NCBI GenBank assembly: GCA_944472155.2
Contig: OX235271.1
Location: 102,313,256 to 102,377,255, forward strand
Reading direction: 5' to 3'
Source of the DNA: Trichobilharzia szidati
Lineage: Eukaryota; Platyhelminthes; Trematoda; Strigeidida; Schistosomatidae
Length of the DNA: 64,000 bases
The position numbers were made by a program, and so were the translations under genes. The notes under the pieces are model-generated. The model did no database searches. It was not told the DNA's origin and saw only the letters and a list, made by a program, of their open reading frames with translations. Of this stretch, positions 31,925 to 43,900 are shown piece by piece. Position 1 is the stretch's first letter, and every line of letters starts with the position of its first letter.

Positions 31925-34900
31925 ATGGGAGAAACACCTGAGAAGTCGGAAAAGGAAGTAAAGGGGCTTTCACAATGCTCAAGACGGAGACAAGGTAGTA
32001 TATTTTCACTTGTTTCGTGAATAATTTGTACTATAGAAATTATTCATCTAAAGATATTAGTGCCGTCTATAGCGGTTGGTGCAATTATTGGAAAAGGAGG
32101 AGAGTCAATTGCGAAGATTCAAAAAGAAACAGGTGCAAGGATAAAACTGTCCAAAGTAAATGATCTGTACCCTGGTGAGTTGCTCCAGCCTTTTGCTGAA
32201 AAGTAAACCGTTTATTTGCTTTCTGAAGTCAAACGACACTTAAGGCAGTTAAGAATACCATATATAAACTCCTTAATTGTAAACATGTCTGAACCTTTTT
32301 AGGAAACATTTTACAGTTAAACTAGGTAAGGTCCTTCTGTCTGGATTACTTGTAATTTCCAGCTTATCTCTCCAACTTCATTATATCCAGTGGAGCTTGG
32401 TGAGATTTTAGTGGTTAAATACGGTCTGTGTGACCAATAATGCATAAATTTGGATTGCACTATGCAGCTGTTTGTTCACATGCTACATATAGTTGCACTT
32501 AGTTTTTACAACAAGTTAACTCTCTAACAACTTATGACATGGTAGTTACGTTGCTTGCAGATGCCGACATGTCTTCATACACCTTAATGTAATGATTTTC
32601 GGCTATTCCTGTCAATTGTTTCCCCCTAATCGTCTACTTTAATATTGATGGGGACCAACGGTCAAAAATAGCTTGTCACTATTCACTTGTTTATATTCTG
32701 GCTTTAGATTATGTGCTATTATCCTCACTTTAGTGTGCAGACTTGCAATGTATTTATCTACTTAAGATGATTGCTTCGCACAGTGTATTATGCTTTTCTC
32801 ATTTAGCTAGTGCATCAGACCTAAGCGGAATTAATTTTTAAGTTCATTACCACTTTTTTGCCAGTTGTTAACACTAATTGCGTATCATCTAGTTTTTTAT
32901 TGGCTAGCGGGCTCAGTCAGCCTCATCACACTATAAGGAACTATTTTTGTGATTTGGCGTAAAAATCGATTTTTCCTCAGCTGGTCCAGTGACACTCAGC
33001 AAAGCGAATAGGTGAGCATCTGTTTGGTAGTTAGCAAAATTGTAGAAATCAACTCAAAGCATTCAGCAAGCACATGGCGTCATATCACGGATTCCGTATT
33101 CACCAATACATTCCATTTGATGGAGTTTTAACTGTAGGCTTGTGCTATAAACGGATTCGGTGATCAGTGACACCAATGTTCCAGTCTATAATTGATCGTA
33201 CTGAAGTCACTGATTCTAGTTATCGCATCAAGAAATGCGCGATTCGCTTTAGTTTTATCTAGGTTGTAATATGTGGCAATGAAGCAACGCGGGCAACCAC
33301 TGTTGTCTATGTCACACTTTCGTTTCTTTCGGTAAGCCTACTGTGAACAGCCGTAGCGCTGATTAGTATGACTGGATAAAGAAAACCATTTTAATTCAAT
33401 GACCCCACTAGGTTCATTTAAGGGGGTGACTTCAAGCAAGACTTCATAACTGTGTGTATTTTAAAGTAAAACTTGGTGTGATGTTAACATTATTGGCCGG
33501 TTTTTAATTCTTAGTGTAGCCCCATAATTTTCATCCAGTAGCTAAAAGTTAACCACCAACCAGTGTCATTCCTCGCTATCCGAGTTAGGTCACTGTGACG
33601 TTATAGCCTACACAATTCAAACCTAGGATACTAAGATGTAGTGGATAGCACCATTAATCTGTGGTCCCGTAGCAAATACAATTCTCACAGGTGTGGTCGT
33701 TTAAATGCTAAAAATGTGTTAAGTTTGCAAGTCCTTTTAATTTCTGAAAATGCTTGCTTTTTTCTGTGTTTGGATGTTGTAACGTGTATGCTAACATTTA
33801 TGACTAGTGATTCTTAAATTAGTTTCATCTGGCAAAAAACGTTGCATAGTTTTCAGAACTTACAGTTTCTCAAGTAACTTTTTGTTTATTCCATCCTCAA
33901 TTCATCAAGTATAGTAATGTTGCAACTACCAAGTTTTCTTTCTGAACAACCTGACTAGAACAGCTTAGAATTTTCTAAACACGTATTGATGCATGCTGAA
34001 AGCGTCATTCATTTGAGTACTTTTAAAAATCTCTTTTAAGCACTCAAACTTTACTAGGTTAAGATAGCATTATTTATTGCAGTGGTAGCTAGAAAGGAAC
34101 GTATGGTATTTGTTTTGTATTCGCATCTAGAGTAAGTAACAACCTGTGAATTCGCTATGTTGCATTATTACATATTCCACTTTTAGGCACAGAAGAAAGA
34201 GTTTGTCTTATTCAAGGTACTTTAGAAGGTGTAACTCGGATGCACAATTACATAATGGATTGCGTGTTAGAAAAACCAGAGTGTTCTGATACTCCTGGGA
34301 CGGTTGTGTCATGTGTTACGACTAGCACAGCGCCAGCTTCGCATTCTGAAAGTATTGCCCCAAGTTCCACTGCTCTGGATGACTCTGGCCACGGGGTAGC
34401 ACATTTGCATAAAGGGTCTACGTGGACTCATGGTTTGGAATCCTCAGGCAATCGTTTACCATGGGGACGACATAAGCAGGTAATTTTCACTTATTTTCTG
34501 TTTGATATAAATAGAAACTAGTCATTTTATTTCATATCATCTCTCACCATCTTTTAGTTTGGTGTGTTAATTTGAGTTGTGGCCAATTTAGCTATTGTGT
34601 AGTGATACCAAGTCATTCCTTAATATTCCCCGTTTTCTTTTTTCTCACTTATGCCTTGTTATCTGCTTTCCTTAAAACCTCAGATTCTCCATCTGTATCG
34701 GAATGCCTCTCCAGTTTTGTGTAAGTCATGTCATTGAAGCTGTGGTGATTTTTCGTAATACCACTGTATGCTCACCAATCTACTGTATTTACGTATTTAT
34801 TTTTACTGTTGACTTCAGAGAAGTCTTTGGGCATACTTTCATGGTTTATATACTTTCTAAAACCCTGATATTACGCTTACTTTCTGTAAGCTGCCAGAAG

Positions 34901-37900
34901 AATAATGTCTTAATTTAGGTAGAAGAATAAAGTGAATGGCATATACACAGCGAAGTGATGATTGAGAGTATGAAGGTTAGTTCAACTTTCAGCAATCAGG
35001 GACTTGTGCTGTGTTTTGTCTTCACCGCGAGGTAACACATTCCAACCAATTCCTGTTGTATGCTGACCAACTGAATAAGCTGTAGGTTAGCTTTACCAGA
35101 TACAACCGAATTTTTGAAAGTAATTACTTCTATGCTGTATCAAACTGTCAAAGTACCAACTCACTTACTAGGCTATTGGGTTTGGGGAAATTCGATTAAT
35201 GTCATAACCAACTAATTCAATGAGAAAACATTAAAAATCAAGGATCAGTGGACAATTGTTTCATCTTTCAGGACTCTTCTACATCCGCATTCACAATCTC
35301 ATTCTGACGCTGAAAACAGTCTTTAAGGTCATCCTTTCTACGTTACATCAGTTAGGAACAAAATACTTTTTCCATTAATTCATCGAAGTAGAAAAAGGAA
35401 ACATTGTATATTCACATTCATTTGAATGCGACGATTGCTTATGATGTGTATTCATACTAGATAGTTTTCTGTAACTGCACTATCTTTTGGATCTTCCGGT
35501 TCATATAAAAGTGAAAAAACAAGGATTAATAAATGAAAATCCCACGAAGTCACAAGTTATGGTACAGTTAATTCATACAGTATATTCAGTTAAGGTGAGT
35601 CTTGTATATTTATTTGGTAAGTAACGCAATTACCTTCCTATTTGTGGTGAGTATCTGGATTTGTGTGCAACTTGAAATTCTAGTTCTAATTAATATAGGG
35701 GCAGATTATATCAAACAAACTTATTATCCCTGTAAGTGCTACCAGATGATATGAATTATTTGCCGCTACGAGAACTGCTTTACTCCTAACTATTTCGTCG
35801 ATATTTAATCGATTCTGTGATTTTTATTACAAGATAGTGAATTTCTTTTCATTAGTTCATTTGTTTACCTGCGACTTTTTGTCACTGTTTTATATACAGG
35901 TTAAGATTTTGGTGCCAAACTGCACTGCTGGTCTTGTAATTGGAAAACTGGGTAGTTATGTTCGAGAGATAAAAGACAGAACTGGAGCTTTTATACAAAT
36001 ATCACAGAAGTCTGTTGAGATAAATTTATTGGAACGATGTATTACTATTGCGGGTGAGCATTGATTATTTGTTATTATTACTGTTAGAATTATTCTGAAG
36101 ATTCATTACATCACCTTTAGTGTACGATGGTAATTTGTTTTGATTGAGGTGTTCAATGAAGTGTACTCAGATGATTTAGTTTTCCACCCGTCGCCATTAG
36201 TCTTATCAGTGACTTTTAGTTACATCTTTTGATAAATAGTTCCCTTTTTTGATTTTACTTCGCCATAATAATAGCTTTATTATGCACAACAAGTTTACAC
36301 AATATGCACAATTTTCAGCGTAGTTTATTGCATAATATTTACTCTTCATCCAGGAGTTTCAAGTAAAACAGCCGTCTCCAGTAAATGGTGATGCATTGAT
36401 GTTGGAGCTGAAGAATAAAATAATCCACTGCGGTATTTTTCCTTGGTCCCACAGAAATGCTCAACAATAGACTGCAAACCAATAAAAAATATACATTTGG
36501 AGATCCATGGATATAACTAAAATGATTATAACAAGAACTAAAGAAAATAGGATGCATTGTCTCGGATGGAAATTCAGGTAGCCCAAAGATTCGCACAGGT
36601 CGCCAGCAGTTCGATATTTGTTTTTTCGTCAAGTGTGAACGAGTTTCTTTTGTATTTTTGTTTGGTTGTAGGTGAACCTGATCAATGTCGTGCAGCTGTC
36701 GATTTAGTTCTAGCGAAAATAGCAGAAGACCCTCAGTCGGCCATTTACCCTGTAATTTCCTACTCACATGTGCGTGGTCCTGTTGCGAGTGCTTATCCGA
36801 CCGGATCACCTTTTGCAATCATGCCAGCAGTTCGTTTTCCGCCATGTCAGGCTTCGCATTTACAATTACCTCCTGGACGTGGTGTGTCAGGCGGTGGTAT
36901 TGAGGCATGGGACGGAAATGCACCAGGCGGTGTTGGCTTCTCGCCTGTTTCGAATCCGTTTGGGTCATCTCTTTTTCAAGCAGCTTTACTCCAATTTCAA
37001 GCTGCTGCTATAGCGGCCAATTTAAGTCCAACTAACTACTATCCTACCTTGTCACCTGTTGATGCAACTGCAGCTGACATGTCCACCTTGACTGCTCATG
37101 GATTGTCTACTAACATCAGTTATATGCCATCTGAAGACCCCAGTATTCCACAACCAGCTTTACCGGACTATGGGCAAGGGTTATATTCGTCTACACCCAC
37201 TGCAAATGTTCCTCTGTTTGGTGGTAGTGGAGGCGCAAGTGGAAGTGGTGCCAATCCCAGTGGAGCAAGTGGGGGGCCTGGAGGGACTTTGATACATGAA
37301 GGTGGTTGGCCTGTTGCAGAATCTCAAATTCAGACGCCGGCGTGTTATGACGCTGCCTATCCGGCACCTCTAAACTTCGGTTGGTTTTTATTGTTTACGT
37401 ACATTATTATGTTTATTTATTGAAGCAGTTTCGTATAGATTTCTACATTTTTTGAGCATGTGTAATATATTGATCTACACAATAGGTTATAAGATTTGGA
37501 TGGGATCTGCAAAGTTTCTTCTATGTGTATGTAATATACATGAACCTGTATCGAAAGTTTTCGATGCGTTGACTGGAGTTTATTATCTTGGAACTTGTTG
37601 AATTAGTAACACTAAAGTGTAATTAAATTTTGGTCATATCTTAATCTTAAGATTTCCTTCAGTGTGGCTCATTCATTACTATATATTCTTAACTCTTACT
37701 ATCCTTTGCTTCGAATTTTGATAATTTATGCTTAAAGAGAGTCTCTAAACATTTTATAGAATGTTTATAGAGTAACAGTACTTGGTAGTGAATCTATTGA
37801 GAGTAAAACTCAAATCCGAAATATTCTGTCGGCAAAAAAGTTCTATCAATCATCCTCCTTGTTACCTTGCAATACAAATTGTGGTAACAGCAAAAATACA

Positions 37901-40900
37901 GTTACTTGTATACAAAAAGAATTGCAAATATTTAGTGGATATCATTGAAGTCGTCCACTTGTTCAAATATAATATTTCTTCTGAACTCCTTATGTAGGAT
38001 GATTACTCGTAGGGAATGTGACTAAATACAGTCAATGATGTACGAAATAGTGTTACTTCTTCAGACTTTTTATATCTTTAAGGAAATATTGATATCAGCA
38101 TTCTTATTATACGTTAAACTAAAAACACTACACATTATAGTGTCAAGGAAGTCGTCATGCATCTGTTATGTCTTTATTTATAAATTAGCGGACCAGTCAT
38201 TAATTTTAAGACCATGTGAAACTTTAGGATTAGGAATAGTTCTATATAAATGACTGTAGTAACTGACAGCTGCAGTGTTAGAAAATAGTCTCATTTTATC
38301 TCATGTCAGTTATCCAGTGATTAACTTTAACTGGAGACCAACAAAATTAGGGATTATGCGTATTCCATACTAGGTAGAGTTCATTTTGTATAAACTGTTG
38401 GATTTTCTAATTTATGGTGACTTGTTTGTTGCATAGCAGCGTGTAATATTATAATAACATTTATTGTATCGTACTTATTTTTTTTATTCCTTCACGTTCC
38501 CAGTGGAACATAGAGCTTCAAGCTAGAGACCTAAAGTTTTGGTAGCAGTTTTGTTTTTTACAGGATGGGGTTGCTAGCCCCATGCACAACCTTCCCTCTT
38601 TACCAGTCTTATCACTCTTATCGAGGTAAAGGAGTGCGTCGGCCGGGGATCGAACCCTGGACCACATGCAAGGTCGGCGAGCAATCTACCGCTGTGCCAC
38701 CGACGTACTTATTCAGACCGCATTTATTAATTTCAAGTGTGAAAGCTTATAGTTCATTTTACATGTGTGAATACCACGTAATTGTAATAAAGTTCAAACC
38801 TGATCAACAGCAGGGTCTGATAGGCACGCCGTTAAATCTCATGACATTGTTTTCGATGCTTACTATCTTTTCATTATGTATGCTATAAGATTTCTAATGG
38901 TGGATTGTTTTCACTTCAATAGTACACAAAATGGTTTTCTAGTCATTGACTTGTTTTATTACTAGTATTTTGGCTGATATTTCCTTCATAACGTTTCTAG
39001 TGCCATTTTGGACACCTACTGCTAAAATATAGCATGTTGTTCTGTCTATTTGGGATAGATGTGTTGGACAGATATTGATTTCAGTATCTTTAATAGGGAC
39101 AGTATGGAATGTTTATGTTCATTTTCATCAACTGACTTTATAGGGTCACGTGTGATATTTATATGATTCTTAAAGTCTTTCAATATCCTTTTGGTGAAAA
39201 TTGGATTGATTTTCAAGTGCTTCTTTTAAAGGAGGAAAAAAGATGTTTCACAGCATTATTGATGATCGACAAGATTTTTCTTTCCATCCTGTTTTTAAGG
39301 AAATCAATTTTCTTATCTTTGCAGATCTTGTTTATTTTTTCGATTCATCCCTTTTTTTCTATAAAATAAAATGCTAAAATTCTCTCTTTCTTTTTAAAAA
39401 CTTAATTGGAATTTTGATGTTTGACGTACAAATTTTTACAATCAGATGCTTTTAAATCTGTAGAATAACCGTTCATTAAAAAAAGTTCTTATTTGATTAG
39501 CCACGGTACTATCTCTCAACTGCCATATTCGTAGGGTATAGTAATAATAATAACTGTTATTATTACTCCCTCAGGTCCTGAATGGAAATTGCGGCTTCGT
39601 CAACACATCTCCATTTCATCCTGTTTTCTGCAGTCGTCTTTAGCTGGCTCCACGGTTGCCCATAAGCTCTCATCTCCCCACACGATCTCCTCTATCTCAT
39701 TCTTGAACCCCTGACTTGTTTTTCATTCGGGTTCCACTTGATGGCTAGCCTGGTGAGTGATATCACTCAACGGTCTCCTCACGTGTGTCCAGTCCATCTC
39801 CATTTCTTTCGGCATATTTGCTGAACAGTAGGTTCTTGGTTGTTTCGTTGCCAGAGTTCCCCTGCTGGCTGATCATTTCTGGCCATCTGATCTCCAGTAT
39901 GAAGCCAGCGAAAACAGCTGTTGATAAAAGTCTGAAGCTTGTCGTAGATGCTTTTGGTGATGCGATGCGTGAAGTCTTTGAGTCATATCAAAGAGCTGAC
40001 TTGACAGTAGTGTTTAAAATTGGAACCTTGTTCTTCATGCTTAGTGCAGTAGATTTCTAGACTGATTTTTAGATTAATCAAGGTATTTTCCACTTTTCCT
40101 ATCCTGGCTTTGACATTCTCATCGGTACCACATGTAGTTCAAAGGATGTCTAGATAAGTGGAAGAGGACTATGCAGCAATAAGTATTTCTTTTTTAAAAA
40201 AGGTTTCTTAAGTTGTGTGTGTATGCAGTTAAGAAGGCAGAATAAAATAATTAAAAAAACATGTATAAGATCCAATGTGACAGGTACCCTGATATAAGGG
40301 CTTGACAGTTTGTAATAGTACTGAGTGTAGTTAAAAAATTATTGGTTGAATCAAATAACAAACATAGTTTTAAGTTTGACTACGACGTGAATGTCTTTAT
40401 TCTATCAGATTCAGTCAATGGTTATCTGTTTTCTTGAAAATAAAACTTACTGTTGTCAATCTAATTTCCACTAGCTTTTAGACTTTCTGGTGCATATATG
40501 TGCATGTCTTACTTATCTCTCTTATCAGTCTAATGAAACTTGATTAATTCGATTTTAATACTGTATTTCTCTCTCTCAATATAGTTCATATGGTATCTCT
40601 GAGTTGTCCACCTGTATTCTCAAAAATATGTAAGCATACCCTCCTGTAACTTTTAATCAATATAAATGAATGTTTTCTAAGAAAATTTATAAAATAAAAT
40701 AAAACAAGAGCAACTGGTGAATCATGTCATTATCAAAATAAAATTTACTGAAAAGACTCTGCATACAATTTATTGCGCGTACGTATTTCTGTCAAATAAG
40801 TGCATAACTGGAATTTCGAAATCATAAGAATGTTGAATTATTTAGTCCATTATTATTTTTTTAAAACACTTTCGTTTAGCATGAAAATAAACACTCGAAT

Positions 40901-43900
40901 TTATCATTGCAGTATGTATATTTATTAGCACCTTTCTCATTTTTCTCTCTTTTTTTAGCTTTCTATCCAGCCAATCAGTCACTGTTATCTGCGATCGCTT
41001 CTAGACACCCTAGTGAATCATATCAGTCTCGTGGAGATGTGTTTGCGCAAGCCAACCCGTATATGACTGCAATTTCTCAACAATCTTTCACTATTCCTTA
41101 CACTACTGCTCCATCTTTGGTCGGTAGTACTGGCGGGAATCCTGTTGGTGTTCCTCAGATAGACCCAGGAAGTGCTCATCTTGCTACACTTTATCCTGGA
41201 ATGTCACCTTTGTGTTTATCTCAACAATATCCAACAAGTGTTGCCTCAGAAATGGATGTTAAAGTTCCACCTGTTGGGCAGCAATCACCTTCATTGAATG
41301 AACTGTTAAGTTCATTACGTTTAAGTTGCAACACTGAAGATGTCGTATCCGAAATAAATCAAGCTTTTTCAACATTATCACACCATGGGTTTTTGAATTT
41401 GGCTGGAGCAGGACCATTCCCTCTCATATCACCTACAGGTTCACAGCCACCTCGTTATATTTCTCCTCTATTTGCCACACATCCACCGTCATCAGCTACA
41501 GATATCAGATCTAGTACAATACTACCCGATGGTGAGTTTTACTGAAAGTTCATTCCAGTTTAATGACTTTATTGAGTTTAGATTAAACCAGTACTGTCCG
41601 CCTCGTAACTCGCAGCCACTTTTTCAATCTTTTGTATTTGACCTAATTGATACCTTATATCTTTTCGCTAAGTTACTCAACTAATTTCCTTTAATTTCCC
41701 TTTTTTAAAGTGGGATAAAATGTAACTGCTAGTTTGGTGTAATAAAGATAAGAGGTTTGTATCTCTATTACATATAGGACATCCATCCAACTCAGGACTA
41801 TGGTTAAGGAAAGAACAATTAAGTCATTAGAAGTGACGACAGGTTCCTTAGCTGTCCAGATGCATTCATGTTTTTTATCGTAGAGGCAAGCATCATATCA
41901 ACATTTGCTCAATAGGCTTCACATACCTAAATGAAGAGATAAACAGGTGAGCAGTTAAGTGTGAAATTTGATGGGAAGTTAAAGCGAGGAGATTTAGTTA
42001 ATAATGAAGATTAAATGATAATATATACGTTCAACTAAATATACATTGTTTTCTTGCTTGATACTTGCTAGTGGTTGATTAGTTTATAGATTGTTCAGTA
42101 GTAATAGGACGGTCACTAGAATAACAAAATTGAGCCCTGCGTGGTACTTGGGTTTTCTGGATTACGCAATTGGAATCTGAAATGATAATTTAGAGACATT
42201 AGTTACTATTGCATCACGATTAAAGTTTTATGCCGATAAGAAAGTTTGGTTTGTGTTTTATTGTTAACAGTTCAGTTACGACACTTAGTCAGCCAACTCC
42301 CCAAAATCATTTTGTGATTATTCATCCAAATTTAATTTGGGTATATCAAGCTTTACTTTGGAATTTCAGTAGTGATGGTGTTGTATGGATCAAATTGCAG
42401 CATCACTCATCAACATCGAACAAAGTCTTCAGTGGCAGTCATATGTGTCCCTCAACTTTATCGATTTTGAAAAGGCCTCCGATACTGTCGACCGCGAAGT
42501 ATTTCGGCGACTGCCTCAAAACTACAGAGTACCATGCTGTGAAATCCGGTGGGTGACATTGCACTCCTGACCGTTGAATAGAACTCAGATGGAAAGCAAC
42601 AAGTTGGACGTCTGAGGGTGACATGGAGAAGATCATTTGAAATTGAAGCTTGTGAGCAGTCGTGGAGCTAGTTGAAGGTGACTACAGAGAACAGAGTGCA
42701 ACACAAATGAGCCCTATATCTCATTCGAAACGCAAAGAATGAATGATAATAATGTTTCGAGTTGATGTAATGTAAAGAAATCTAAGAAATGATAGTTAAT
42801 TTAATTCCATATTAGTTTGTTTATTAGATGTATCACACAGTAAAACAGTATTATTTACTGAATGACGTTTCGAACCAAAATTTATTGTTCATAATTATAT
42901 CAATTATAATCACACGACTTCGAAACTTGAGTTTTATAGTTTTCTTTCTCCTCTCCTACTTGTCGTAGGGGTAATAGATTTTTCCAGATACTACCCCTAT
43001 GACAAGTAGGAGAGGACAAAGAAAACTACAAAACTCAAGTTTCGAAGTCGTGTGATTATAATTGATATGATTATGAACAATAAATTTTGGTTCGAAACGT
43101 CATCCAGTAAATAATACTGTTTCACTGTGTGATACATCTAATAAACAAACTAATATGGAATTACTTACTACCACAATGCCCAAGTCCTACACATATATTA
43201 ATATTTATAGTTAATTTATATTTTTCTCTGAGACTTCTTACCAAGAAGCTGTTTAGCAAATAGCCTTTATGCACAATGTACAGGTGACTGATGCAGTTAT
43301 AAGCTTTCACTATACTTGGTATGTATACATTTGTCATTTTTGGGATATTTTCTGAATTGGTATAGATGCTTCGGTTGGCTTTTTCCCTGGTGTGCGCTCA
43401 TCTACTGTTTGTGATACTGGTTTCATCAACGCTACCAGGCAAACAGCACCTTCGTATTCAGACGCTTCTAGTAGCTTTTATCCAAGTAGTCAGAGTTTTG
43501 AAACACCCATTTCAAAACAAACTCAACCTTTCTCAGAGCCCATTTCACAATATCAGCATCATCACTCCGCACAGTCATCGTGCTCTCAGTCGTCGGGATG
43601 TGGACCTTGTGAACAGGAGGAGAAATCAAACACATTCCGTAGAAAATCACATGATACGCAGTTTTGTGAAACCGCAACGTCTTTATCAGCTGATGTTGAC
43701 GGAGGTATTTTTGTTATCTGGTTTTCATAATTTTTAGTGCATTTTTAAATGTTATGAAAATTTCATTTAACAATACGGTAGTTTGTGATGATATATTGCA
43801 TAGTGATTACAGTATCACTTGCTGGTGACATTTCAGGCACAATTCATTACTGCTATACTGCATTGATGACTGTAAACAGTTTATTGTGCTCAAGTAGACA

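Noticed and set aside
36339..36818. 159-codon minus-strand ORF
   Set aside because: It overlaps the KH2-end exon of the Nova-like gene on the other strand and the intron before it; no domain and no codon-level sense.
43366..43737. ORF beginning with ATG at the exon 7 start
   Set aside because: It lies in a different frame from the in-phase Nova-like exon 7, which covers the same bases and keeps the serine/glutamine-rich composition of its neighbours.
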